34,375 nucleotides of DNA from Herpetosiphon gulosus (GTDB taxonomy: Bacteria; Chloroflexota; Chloroflexia; Chloroflexales; Herpetosiphonaceae), in contig NZ_BAABRU010000034.1 in the NCBI RefSeq assembly GCF_039545135.1, positions 1-34,375 of the forward strand. Direction: 5' to 3'. Shown in pieces: positions 8,530 through 17,308 of this stretch. How positions within the stretch are numbered: position 1 is the first letter of the stretch; every line of letters starts with the position of its first letter. A program made the position numbers and the translations under genes. Under the pieces are notes generated by a model. The model saw nothing but the letters and a program-made list of their open reading frames with translations, was not told where the DNA came from and did not search any database.

Positions 8530-9690
8530 TTAGGGAGTCAATGTCACCTCAATTCGCACGACTTCTGGAATCGTACCAACCCGAATCGGCGGCCCCCATG
8601 TGCCAAAACCCGATGATACGACAAGCTGGCTAGCCCCGGTCGTCAGCGTGCCCCAATGCTGATCGTACATCTGGTTGGTTAGCAGCGTAAAGGGAAAAAT
8701 CTGCCCAGCATGGGTATGACCGGAAACTTGGAGATCAGCCCCAACGGCGACCGAATCCTCAAATCGATTAGGGTTGTGATCCATGACCAACAGCGGTAGG
8801 CTAGGATCAGCAGTTTGGATGATCTCGGCAAGCGGCTTAGCCACGACAGCACCTGAGGTACGTGGCCCGCCAATATCATCGCGCCCTACGAGCACAATCC
8901 GTTGATCGACCGTAACCCACTCATCAATCAGCAGCTGAATCCCAGCGGTTGCCAGTTCTGACCGAAACAAAGCCAACTCTTCGGCTCGAACATCGTGATT
9001 GCCCATAATCGCGTAGATTCCAAGCCCCGCCTGAAGTTTGCTTAGCTCTGTGGCCATGGCCTGGTCGCGAAACGGCTGAAGATCATCATCAATAATATCG
9101 CCAGCAATCAGAACAAGGTCAGGCTCAAGTCCATTTACCATTGTGACGAGTTCATGAATGCGATTGGCATTATTGGTATAGCCAAGGTGGGTATCGGATA
9201 TGAGCACAATTGTGATAGTTTGCGGCGAACTAACAGGCGCAGCAACTGTTAGCCCGTACTCTGCCACCACCGGCGTGCGTGCTCGCCATGTGCCATAGCC
9301 TAGAATACCAATCAAGAGAGTCATTACGATGGTTCCCGTAACCAGCACTAGGCGATGTGGACGCTGCCTCCATGCAGCAGCGATTCCGGTTAAGCGCTGG
9401 ATAAGGCGCAAGAGATCCACCAATGCCAGCAGCATGCCTGCATAGACAAAAATGGCGATCCAGTAGCTGCCAATTGCGGCGACGAGCGCCATCATGCCCG
9501 CGGGTATACGGCCTGCCGTGAGGCGAGTCAATAGTGGCGTACTTGCTAGCACCCACACCACTGCCCAGTAGCCCCAGCGCGGGATACGCTGCGGGATAAG
9601 CGCCTGAAGCCATTGCCATGTTCGACGACCAATGTACCAATTAATGCTTGCATAGAGCAGGAGTATGCTAACGACAATAACGATGCTCAT
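8530..9690 (-). CDS. membrane-anchored calcineurin-like metallophosphoesterase (YkuE-like)
   Basis: A 386-residue protein. ATG 9690 gives an N-terminus that is directly a membrane helix (MSIVIVVSILLLYASINWYI), with GGGGAA about 10 bases upstream; the longer frame to 9753 lacks a site. Four membrane segments occupy about residues 1-135. The phosphoesterase domain follows, with the full metal-binding set: SDTHLG (Asp166, His168), GDIIDDD (Asp198), GNHD (Asn231, His232), MDHNP (His305) and SGHTHAGQ (His325, His327). The catalytic domain probably sits outside the membrane, as in YkuE-type proteins. Substrate unknown; related enzymes act on nucleotides, phospholipids or lipid A precursors. Confidence 0.9.
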   Translation of the reverse strand: MSIVIVVSILLLYASINWYIGRRTWQWLQALIPQRIPRWGYWAVVWVLASTPLLTRLTAGRIPAGMMALVAAIGSYWIAIFVYAGMLLALVDLLRLIQRLTGIAAAWRQRPHRLVLVTGTIVMTLLIGILGYGTWRARTPVVAEYGLTVAAPVSSPQTITIVLISDTHLGYTNNANRIHELVTMVNGLEPDLVLIAGDIIDDDLQPFRDQAMATELSKLQAGLGIYAIMGNHDVRAEELALFRSELATAGIQLLIDEWVTVDQRIVLVGRDDIGGPRTSGAVVAKPLAEIIQTADPSLPLLVMDHNPNRFEDSVAVGADLQVSGHTHAGQIFPFTLLTNQMYDQHWGTLTTGASQLVVSSGFGTWGPPIRVGTIPEVVRIEVTLTP

Positions 9691-10080
9691 AGAATGTATT
9701 CCCCTAATTGCCACATGGTTTGTTTGCAAACCAACGCATGGCTGACCATGCATATGCTAGAACGCGATCGCTGCTGTTATGGATGGAGCAACAGCTCAAC
9801 CACTTGGCTAAGCTGATTCAGCAGCGTTATACCACGGAATGTCGTTTTTTCAAATTCCCTTCTCATGGGCAAGGCTATTCATGATTGGCAAATCCCCAAC
9901 GTTAATTAGCTAGAAGCCGCTTCTATCGATATATCAATTATCTAAACATCTGAATAAGCCTCAGCGACGAGCCACGATATATCAAACCAATTGATCAACG
10001 TTGATAATAGCTTCAATTTAATTCGATAGCCTTAGAGCATCGAAGCAAATCTGTATGGCCATTTTCACAAGGAGTGTGTG
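9691..10080. promoter_or_regulatory. 390-bp divergent intergenic region with direct repeats and a palindrome
   Basis: No gene is seen here. The part nearest the plus-strand operon holds two 11-bp direct repeats CGATATATCAA (9927-9937 and 9975-9985, 48 bp apart, each with a GATATATC palindrome core) and the 12-bp palindrome ATCAACGTTGAT (9994-10005). These are candidate regulator sites for the operon that begins at 10081. A convincing sigma-70 promoter was not found by eye. Confidence 0.4.
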
Positions 10081-11715
10081 ATGAAAAATACTGATGTTTT
10101 TAATAGCTTTGATTTAATCGTTCCGATTACTCAAAAAACGATTAATGATCAACTTACTCATCTAGTTCGCCTAGGAGTGATTAACCCCGAACTCATTATC
10201 ACCCAAGTCTGGGATGCTGCAACCAAACAAGATATTTATGCAATTTTGGCTTCAGCAGCAGATTTACCCAAAAAACCAGATGGTAGCGTTGATTCGAGCA
10301 AGCTTGACGGCTATCTTGATGGCATGATGTTGCCACAAATTTCAATTCACGAAAGCGGTACGATTGTCTTATTAGTGCTCAATTTTCTTTCGGGCACGTT
10401 TGGCTACTGGGGTGGTTCGCCGCATAATCCAACATGGATGACCGTTGATATGAGCAATTGGAAATTTGGCATTAGCGTCAATATGGATTTAGCAACCTTA
10501 GCCAAAGATGATCTCAACCAGAAAATTAAGGTTCCTGATAATGTTCAACAGCAGCTTAGTGGATTTATCGATAATATGTTTACGGTGAATCATCTCTTTA
10601 TGGATTTTGAGTCAACCGATTTAATTAATTTCGACCCAACGGTAACAAGTGTTGGCAATGCTGGTGATGATGTCAAGAAACAATTTGTATTTTTTATGCA
10701 AGAATACCTGAAAGCCCAAAAAGATGCTGGTAATCCCTATGTGCTTGGCTATACGATGAGTGCCACCGATCAATCAAACTATGCTAGTTATGGCGGCGTG
10801 CCCGATTCATTACGTCCAGTTGGTACAACCTATAATTTCTATAATGATGCGACGAATCCCGATATTAGTACATTGAACTTTGCCTTGGTAACCAAAGGTG
10901 GTCATCAATCAATCTCAACCACGCCTGGCAATTTCGATAGCAACTGGATCAGCCCAAACGAGCAATGTGACGCAAAAATGATCTATTCGCATCAAGTCTT
11001 GCTCGAAGAATATTTCCTCAAGCCAATTTTTCAGCAGATCCATGATGGTATTTATGCGCAAATTAAAGATCATCTTTCGGTTGATAGCGGTGCTGATTAT
11101 GATCACGCCAAATCAACTACTGCCAATGGCTTCAGCTATGCAATTATTAACGATAAAGATGGTGATGATCAGTATGTCAATAATTATTCAGTTCAAATTA
11201 CGAATCAAGCCCAAAGCGCTCAAGTTGATCTTAATTTCTCGGGTCAGCTCTATTTTTATAAAGAACAAAGCAAAGATATGCTTTTCTGCACTGCTAAAGG
11301 TTGGGCTTGGACTGGCCTTGATTGGAGTGGAACGGTTTCATTAATCACCACAAAAGATACCAATGGCAGGCCAAATCTCTCAATTACCAAGCAATTTAAC
11401 ATTAGCAACGTTAATAAAGGCCATGATCAAAATAGTTGTGCCGAAGCTTGGAGTATTATTGGCGATATTTTGGGATCAATCCTTGATGCATTTTCATTTG
11501 GCTTAGATGGAAATTTCTTCGCCAATCTCTTTTCTAATGCCTTTGGTATTCATATCGGGAGCATCGGTAATATTGGGCTTGTGCTTAGCGATATTGGCAC
11601 AACGATCAATACGGCGCTCGTTCTACCTGCGGGGAATGTATTCTTCATTAGCAACCCAACTGCCGATCCATTAGCAAATTTCTATCTTGAATTACATTAT
11701 AAATCTGAACACTAG
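10081..11715 (+). CDS. unrecognised 544-aa protein, possibly TULIP/P47-like
   Basis: ATG 10081 is preceded by AAGGAG with 6-7 bases spacing. There is no signal peptide and no membrane helix except weakly hydrophobic C-terminal segments (about 455-515: IIGDILGSILDAFSFG and GNIGLVLSDIGTTINTALVL). The protein is rich in Asp/Asn/Thr and looks like long beta strands mixed with amphipathic helices. It starts with FDLIVPITQKTINDQLTHL and ends LPAGNVFFISNP...FYLELHY. This general layout is reminiscent of P47/OrfX-type TULIP lipid-binding proteins, but no diagnostic motif is certain, and that suggestion is inference only. Codon use is clearly more AT-rich than in genes on either side, suggesting transfer. 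It forms an operon with the 1176-aa gene 24 bp downstream. Confidence 0.6.
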   Translation: MKNTDVFNSFDLIVPITQKTINDQLTHLVRLGVINPELIITQVWDAATKQDIYAILASAADLPKKPDGSVDSSKLDGYLDGMMLPQISIHESGTIVLLVLNFLSGTFGYWGGSPHNPTWMTVDMSNWKFGISVNMDLATLAKDDLNQKIKVPDNVQQQLSGFIDNMFTVNHLFMDFESTDLINFDPTVTSVGNAGDDVKKQFVFFMQEYLKAQKDAGNPYVLGYTMSATDQSNYASYGGVPDSLRPVGTTYNFYNDATNPDISTLNFALVTKGGHQSISTTPGNFDSNWISPNEQCDAKMIYSHQVLLEEYFLKPIFQQIHDGIYAQIKDHLSVDSGADYDHAKSTTANGFSYAIINDKDGDDQYVNNYSVQITNQAQSAQVDLNFSGQLYFYKEQSKDMLFCTAKGWAWTGLDWSGTVSLITTKDTNGRPNLSITKQFNISNVNKGHDQNSCAEAWSIIGDILGSILDAFSFGLDGNFFANLFSNAFGIHIGSIGNIGLVLSDIGTTINTALVLPAGNVFFISNPTADPLANFYLELHYKSEH

Positions 11716-11739
11716 GCTTTAAATAAAGGAGTTTATCGT

Positions 11740-14700
11740 ATGTCAACCTCTCCTGTTGATCTAATAACCTTACCAACCACGAATTTCTCGACCGATCACG
11801 TTAGTTTTCAAGTTTCGGCTGAACTGATGCAAAATAGCCAACAATCATCGCCAATTTCGCCAACCAATAATTTGGTGGTAGTGCAGGATAGTGCTGGCAA
11901 GCCAATGCTATTTTCGATTGGCACTGATCAAACGCTTCATTTGATTAAATACGATGAAACTACGCCGACAGGCTGGCAGGTGATTAATCTGAGCACCCAA
12001 TGGAGTGATTATAGTCATGCGGTTGCCTTTGATCTTAGCCAAGATACCCATGGATTGATTTCGATTACGTTTGCCTTAGCAACAGCAGATCAAAAGAAAA
12101 CAGCTGTATTCAGCGCAAGTATGCTTTCGAATGATTACACAAAAACTGATTGGACTACACTAAGCCAGCAATGCAAAGAAATTGCTGGGCTTGATCCAAC
12201 CTTTCAAGCTGAATCAATTCGATTGGGGACATCAAATGATGGTCATCCGCCGATCATTATCATTGTTGGCTCAATTAATAATGCGAAATTCTATTATCAA
12301 GTCATTGATGGCCAAACCTCGCAAACCCTAGAATTTCCTGAAAATGTCATCAGTAATCCTGGCAGTTTATTAGAAGTTACCACTAGTCATACAATTGGCC
12401 AGCGAGCTTTTTTCTTTTTATACCAAATTGGGGCAACCCAGACCTTGGAAGCAACAACCTTGGCTGATCAATTCCAAGGTTCGCTCCAGTATGATTTTAG
12501 TCCAGGCAATGCAGGGATTCCGGCAGAATATAATAATCTGACTTATACATGTATGACTACTGCCTTGGGTACGCAAACCAGCCCACTCGATATTTCGTCA
12601 GATGTTTATATTGGAACAACCGATGGTGTCTACGTTTTTGCCAATTCGCGTTTGGCTGGAATGCAAAAAGTGACCGATGCGATTAAAGATGTGCATCAAA
12701 TTATTGTAACAGCGACTGGCGATACAATCGGCCTATGGGTCATGGCAAGCCCAAACAAGCTGTATTATATCGCTAGTAAACCTGGATCGCCTTATACCTT
12801 TAATGAGCCGATTCTCTTTAGCGATACCGTTGTGCACATTGCGCCAACCCGAAGCGGATTGAGTCATTCCAACGAGCTATTTGTGGTTGACCAAACCCAG
12901 CATGTTGTCCACTATTGGCAAGATCCAAATACAACACTTTGGAGTCAGCGCACCATCACAATTGCTGATCAAAGTTATCTGCTTAATTTCAATTCCTATA
13001 CAACCCATATTCATCTACAAGATCAAAATGGTATGGCCTTGGCAAATATTCCATTAGCAATTAGTTGCTCAACTTGGAGTTATGCAACTATCAATGGACG
13101 GATTTATAGCCTTGATCAGGATGTGATGGCCCAAGTACCTACCGATGCCTTAGGCAACTTAACCATTATTCTGCCAGCTAGCGATTTAACCGCCCCAATT
13201 ATTCATGTTCAAGCAGATTTTATTGATCAAACTCTAAATATTTATCCTCATGGCAAAATTACGAAAGGACTTCAGGCAATTAAATCAGGTGATGATTTAA
13301 AAAACGCCAAAACTGCTGATGGTTCAGCAGTTATTGGTGGCGATCTAGATACTATAACCCTCAATAGTGTTGCGCAAAATATTGGCCAACTCCATCAACT
13401 TAGCAGCCAAATTACTGGACCAATGGGCAGTAACACCTATGTTGTGCTTACCGCTAAAAATGCTAAACAAACCGGAAAACTCAATCCATCGCAACCTGCT
13501 GCGAAACAATTAACCATGCAGGTTAGTCGTAATCGTAGCTCGGCAACCCTAAGCTTGAATTCGGCTGATGATATATTTGATGATATTGGCGATGCTTTTG
13601 GTGACGTTTGGCACGAAATTGAACATTTTTTCGTGGCTGGCATTGATAAAATTGAGCAAGGCATTACCTATCTGAGCAATGGAGTGTCATTCCTGATTAA
13701 AGAAGCCGAGCAAGGTTTAAATTTTATCCTTAAAGTTGCTGATAAAGTCTATAACATCGTGCTCGATTCAATTGCTAGTATCTATAAAGTATTGAGTTGG
13801 ATCTTCCAATTAATTAAAGTTGGGATTGAAACTCTGATTAAATGGCTAGGATTTTTATTTGGCTGGGATGATATTTGGCATACCCACAAAGTTTTGGCTC
13901 GAATTATCAGCCAAGGGGTTGATTATGGAATCAATCGCATGGAAAGCGAGATTAACGATTGGACTAATAGTATCAATACAACTTTTGATCAACTCAATCA
14001 GCAAATTCATGCAACATTAGTGCCAAGTTCACTCCAACTAACCACGCCAAATACAATAACCAATAATCAAAGCAGCGATCAACAAACGCAGCTATTTCAA
14101 TCGCCAGGTGGCAATTGGTCGGCCTATCAACTCCAACATAGCGGTATGTTAAATGGATTTGGGGCAAATCTCCAACACAACCCATTTATCCAATTTCTCA
14201 ATGATGTGGTTATTCCAACCAGTCAACAATTGTATGCTGCACTTGAAAATGATTTTGATGATCTGAAACAGATTATTATTGGTGGAGTAACAATTGTTGA
14301 TACGCTTAAATTATTTGCTGATCTTGCAACCACGATTATCGAGCCAATTAAAACTATGGTGATCGGTTTGCTCAAGTTTGTAGTCGATTTAGCAAAAGAT
14401 ATTCAGCATGCACTCGTTGACGATCTGGATATCCCATTGCTGTCGGATCTTTATAAGTGGGTGACTGGGCTATTTGGCGAAGGCGAAGATTTTAGCGTGG
14501 TCAATGGAGTTTGTTTACTGCTGGCAATCCCCGTAACGATTATTTACAAAGCTAGCGTTGGTTCGGCTCCTTTTACTGATCAATCGCAGATGCTTGATGA
14601 TCCAAACTTGTTCAATACAATTATGGGTCAACCCAAACAACAACTGATGCTCGGCACGGCCAAAGCGCTCAACGCCTCAACCTCAAAATCGGTCGGTGTG

Positions 14701-15270
14701 GTCTATTCGCAGGTTGGGGGCTTGTTGGCAGCAATTGTTGGCCCAATGATCACCATTGCAACCCTGTTTAAACTTGCCGCCAACGAGCAGGAAGTAACGA
14801 TTAAATCGCGGGCGGCGCAAGTCAGCATTGTGCTAGCCTTAACCAAGGCTTTATTAACCTTTCCGATTCGCAAATCTGAGCAATCGATTGCTGGTTATAC
14901 GCTAAAAATAAGCTCATGGCTGCTCAGTGTCTGCAATACAGCCCAAAGTGCGATTATTCGCAGCCCGCGCATTGGCGGTGGGATCACAATTGGGATTGAT
15001 AGCATCATCATCGTTATGGCGCTGATCGCCGACGGACTGGATCATGCTGATGGCTGGACATGGACAACCGATATTCTGTCGAATGTTAGCGGCATTGGTG
15101 CGGGTATCGGCCAAGTTGCTAAAGGTACAGATGTTGGCGATGCAATTGGCATTGTTGGTTGGGCAGGCTCGTATGTAAGTAGTATTGTTGGTTTCTCGGC
15201 AGCCGTGATCAAATTGGCCAATGGGAGCGATAATGAAGCACTCAGTTTGATTAACCTCGGTGGGTTATAG
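11740..15270 (+). CDS. unrecognised 1176-aa multidomain protein
   Basis: ATG 11740 has AAAGGAG about 8 bases upstream. Visible parts: residues ~40-410 contain repeated beta-strand units of the type MLFSIGTDQTLHLIKYDE, DVYIGTTDGVYVF and ELFVVDQTQHVVHYWQDP, like blades of a beta-propeller. Residues ~425-500 resemble an Ig-like/carboxypeptidase-regulatory fold (HIHLQDQNGMALANIPLAIS). Residues ~605-760 are long amphipathic helices starting DDIFDDIGDAFGDVWHEIEH. The C-terminal third alternates helices with Gly/Ala-rich hydrophobic stretches (VGGLLAAIVGPMITIATLF, GITIGIDSIIIVMALIADGL). No signal peptide. The combination suggests a protein that binds a surface and may insert into membranes, perhaps toxin-like, but this is speculative. 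It is AT-rich like its operon partner upstream. Confidence 0.6.
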   Translation: MSTSPVDLITLPTTNFSTDHVSFQVSAELMQNSQQSSPISPTNNLVVVQDSAGKPMLFSIGTDQTLHLIKYDETTPTGWQVINLSTQWSDYSHAVAFDLSQDTHGLISITFALATADQKKTAVFSASMLSNDYTKTDWTTLSQQCKEIAGLDPTFQAESIRLGTSNDGHPPIIIIVGSINNAKFYYQVIDGQTSQTLEFPENVISNPGSLLEVTTSHTIGQRAFFFLYQIGATQTLEATTLADQFQGSLQYDFSPGNAGIPAEYNNLTYTCMTTALGTQTSPLDISSDVYIGTTDGVYVFANSRLAGMQKVTDAIKDVHQIIVTATGDTIGLWVMASPNKLYYIASKPGSPYTFNEPILFSDTVVHIAPTRSGLSHSNELFVVDQTQHVVHYWQDPNTTLWSQRTITIADQSYLLNFNSYTTHIHLQDQNGMALANIPLAISCSTWSYATINGRIYSLDQDVMAQVPTDALGNLTIILPASDLTAPIIHVQADFIDQTLNIYPHGKITKGLQAIKSGDDLKNAKTADGSAVIGGDLDTITLNSVAQNIGQLHQLSSQITGPMGSNTYVVLTAKNAKQTGKLNPSQPAAKQLTMQVSRNRSSATLSLNSADDIFDDIGDAFGDVWHEIEHFFVAGIDKIEQGITYLSNGVSFLIKEAEQGLNFILKVADKVYNIVLDSIASIYKVLSWIFQLIKVGIETLIKWLGFLFGWDDIWHTHKVLARIISQGVDYGINRMESEINDWTNSINTTFDQLNQQIHATLVPSSLQLTTPNTITNNQSSDQQTQLFQSPGGNWSAYQLQHSGMLNGFGANLQHNPFIQFLNDVVIPTSQQLYAALENDFDDLKQIIIGGVTIVDTLKLFADLATTIIEPIKTMVIGLLKFVVDLAKDIQHALVDDLDIPLLSDLYKWVTGLFGEGEDFSVVNGVCLLLAIPVTIIYKASVGSAPFTDQSQMLDDPNLFNTIMGQPKQQLMLGTAKALNASTSKSVGVVYSQVGGLLAAIVGPMITIATLFKLAANEQEVTIKSRAAQVSIVLALTKALLTFPIRKSEQSIAGYTLKISSWLLSVCNTAQSAIIRSPRIGGGITIGIDSIIIVMALIADGLDHADGWTWTTDILSNVSGIGAGIGQVAKGTDVGDAIGIVGWAGSYVSSIVGFSAAVIKLANGSDNEALSLINLGGL

Positions 15271-15519
15271 GCGTGCCATGAACCGCTGCTGATCGGGACG
15301 GCGGAAGCACAGGCGTACTGGCGACACGCGGCGAGACCCCATCGCCGCGCTGCCTAGCGTTTGATAGAAACGTCTTTGATCAACATCAATAGCATCACAG
15401 CGTTACGCTCCGGATCACTGCAAAAGCTGACGGACACCCTGAATAATTAGGCTTGACGGATATGTTAGGATATAAATCAAGGAAATAGGAAGAGAATTGC
15501 ATAGTGTAGGATTGTAGTG

Positions 15520-16110
15520 ATGAAATCAATCGCAATCGAGTTTGGTACAAAAGATGGGCCAAAGATTATTGACACCCCTCTGATTAAAGTTCGTGGTAAG
15601 ACCATTGTTATGGAAAATACGATCTATGCGATTCCGAATATTGCTGCAATTCAGGTGGTTGATCTTTCACAGCGAACTCCGTTTCCACTCATTTCAATTT
15701 TGCTCCTTTTTGTCGCTGGATTGCTTCTATACCAAGAAAATATGGTTTATCTTTTCACAAGATTTGATAGCGATCTGTCACCACGATTATTGCTCAGTAT
15801 CGGTATTATTGGGATTAGTATCTTCTTGCTTATGCGAATTGGGCGCTATCTGAAAAATCGGATTGTGTACAATTATGGCTTGTTTCTTCTCACCAATGCT
15901 GGCCCAGCAGGATCGACAGTGGTTGAAAGTCGGAATAAAGAATTTCTTGAAGAAGTTGCCGTCGTTTTGTATACCATCATGAATGATGATGACTATAAAG
16001 ATCTAAATGTGAATGTGGATAGTCGAACGATTACGACGGTTGAGTCATCGACTGGGGTCGTGATTAATAATGGTGCACTATCAGGAAGCGTGGTCAATCG
16101 AATCAACTAA
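15520..16110 (+). CDS. DUF6232-like membrane protein with C-terminal STGVVI motif
   Basis: A 196-residue protein. ATG 15520 is chosen over GTG 15517, with AGGA 8 bases upstream. The N-terminus (LIKVRGKTIVMENTIYAIPN) followed by two membrane helices (~residues 61-77 and 88-108) matches the pattern of the DUF6232 family of bacterial membrane proteins. After the helices comes a cytosolic alpha/beta segment. The last ~25 residues include SSTGVVINNGALSGSVVN, rich in Gly, Val and Asn. The next gene carries a similar motif at its N-terminus, suggesting that the two products bind each other. A 249-bp region upstream has no gene and is GC-rich in part. Family role unknown. Confidence 0.7.
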   Translation: MKSIAIEFGTKDGPKIIDTPLIKVRGKTIVMENTIYAIPNIAAIQVVDLSQRTPFPLISILLLFVAGLLLYQENMVYLFTRFDSDLSPRLLLSIGIIGISIFLLMRIGRYLKNRIVYNYGLFLLTNAGPAGSTVVESRNKEFLEEVAVVLYTIMNDDDYKDLNVNVDSRTITTVESSTGVVINNGALSGSVVNRIN

Positions 16111-16134
16111 TGCGCAAGAATATGGAGGATGTTC

Positions 16135-16443
16135 ATGGCAACAGTTCGAAACTCAACAGGGGTTGTGATTGTCGGATCAGAGAGTACGATTACCGGATCA
16201 ATTCAGAATACGGTCACACAACCGTTGCCGAGTGCTCCGCCACAACCGCAGGATGGAATGGATGCACAAACACGTCGATTGGCATCCATTATCCAGCAAA
16301 TGACGGAGCATCGACAGTGTTTGGAAACCTTATATATTAGCCGGGCAACACAGGGTGTGCATTGTGCGTCCGGAGTCCATCAGGAGATTGCCCGTCGTGA
16401 AATGGCACTGAAAGAACTTGATCATCATCTGCGTGTTGGATGA
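16135..16443 (+). CDS. small adaptor-like protein with STGVVI motif and helical hairpin
   Basis: A 102-residue protein. ATG 16135 is chosen because GGAGG (16124-16128) is 6 bases upstream; the ATG at 16129 touches the ribosome site. Residues 1-25 (ATVRNSTGVVIVGSESTITG and SIQNTV) resemble the C-terminal tail of the upstream membrane protein. A Pro-rich linker follows. Residues ~45-100 form two helices with the pattern L..hr..L..L...ra..G......v..EIa, a helical hairpin often seen joined to effector domains in Chloroflexota and cyanobacterial conflict proteins. No catalytic domain is present. It is 24 bp downstream of the DUF6232-like gene and surely co-transcribed with it. An adaptor role is inferred. 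Confidence 0.6.
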   Translation: MATVRNSTGVVIVGSESTITGSIQNTVTQPLPSAPPQPQDGMDAQTRRLASIIQQMTEHRQCLETLYISRATQGVHCASGVHQEIARREMALKELDHHLRVG

Positions 16444-16768
16444 GACGGGTGGCATGGGTTGTCATTGCTACCCGTGCCACTGGAAATGCCCGATTGTGTT
16501 TGAATAGCCGCTTGAGGTGGTGATGACAACGGGCACGGGGTGTGGTCTCGGGCAGCACATCCATCTGCGTCGTGGCTTAGCGTGTCCAGCCAATAGCCGA
16601 ATTCCCAAGAAGGCCGCGAGACCAAACACGACTTCACTTTGCTCGTGGATATCGGCGTGAACGGTGTCCGGCTTAACATCTTTCGCAAGAACCCGAAAAT
16701 CTGCGCGACCATGTGGGTGATCACGAGCGAGACCTAGCGCTTGTGTGGGCTTAGTGCGCTATTCCCCA
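16444..16768. other. 325-bp stretch without a credible gene
   Basis: Open frames here are short and of unnatural composition. At its left edge lies an imperfect 11-bp inverted repeat, GTGGCATGGGT (16449-16459) / ACCCGTGCCAC (16470-16480), with one G-T pair and a 10-base loop, directly after the stop codon of the adaptor-like gene. It could act as a terminator but lacks a T-run. Nothing else is recognised. Confidence 0.45.
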
Positions 16769-17113
16769 TCAGGGCGATGCATAACGAGAGCAGGAGGAGA
16801 CCCCGATCACGGACAAACACCCCGTGTTGGCGCGTTGGTTCTGCGCAATCGCCCGATATTCTTTGACTAAGCCGATGACTGCGCACGGCAGATAGAGCAT
16901 GAGGGGCATCAGCGATGCCGTTCCTGCATCACTGGCAAGTTCTCGGTCGATGACCCCAAGCCATTCCTGCGGCGGATAGTGCCCGAGATCAATGTAATAG
17001 AAGAAGAGACCGACCACAACACCGATGATCGCGGTCAACCAGGTAACGATCTGAATCACGATCCATCGGGCGGTCGATAACGGTGGTTGATTATCTGATA
17101 CCTGGTAGATCAT
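16769..17113 (-). CDS. small two-helix membrane protein, unknown
   Basis: A 114-residue protein. ATG 17113 is chosen because GAGG lies 5-6 bases upstream; the longer frame to 17284 has a Cys/Arg/His-rich, non-protein-like extension. Two membrane segments are seen: IVIQIVTWLTAIIGVVVGLFFYY-like at about 19-42 (quoted from its start WIVIQIVTWLTAIIGVVVGL) and SLMPLMLYLPCAVIGLV at about 70-86. A short polar tail follows. It is not recognised. It lies just beyond the old end of CRISPR array 1 and in the same direction as the array transcript, so it could be read from there. Confidence 0.5.
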   Translation of the reverse strand: MIYQVSDNQPPLSTARWIVIQIVTWLTAIIGVVVGLFFYYIDLGHYPPQEWLGVIDRELASDAGTASLMPLMLYLPCAVIGLVKEYRAIAQNQRANTGCLSVIGVSSCSRYASP

Positions 17114-17157
17114 TCTTACCTCTTTGTTGCTTGGCTGGTAGATAGGAACACGGGTCG

Positions 17158-17253
17158 TTAGGGAATCCGAACGGTGAGCAGATACACCACGACGGCGATG
17201 GCAACAAACAACAGCACAAACCAATAATCGGCAGCAGGGTTGGAATCCCACAT
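17158..17253 (-). CDS. possible 31-aa single-helix membrane peptide
   Basis: ATG at 17253 opens a 31-codon frame: MWDSNPAADYWFVLLFVAIA followed by VVVYLLTVRIP and TAA. The peptide has one clean membrane helix and a sensible topology, and its stop is 44 bp before the next membrane-protein start on the same strand. No ribosome binding site is visible, which keeps confidence low. It may be the remnant of a longer gene cut off by the array to its right. Confidence 0.3.
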   Translation of the reverse strand: MWDSNPAADYWFVLLFVAIAVVVYLLTVRIP

Positions 17254-17308
17254 CGTGTGACGAGTAACCAGCCATCGTGTTCATTCGCCCAGCATCGCCA
17301 ATTATTCC

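Noticed and set aside
16444-16768. Transposase remnant between the adaptor-like gene and the small membrane protein
   Set aside because: Forward frames have fragments such as VDIGVNGVRLNIFRKNPK, but none shows a transposase motif, and no inverted terminal repeats or target duplications are seen.
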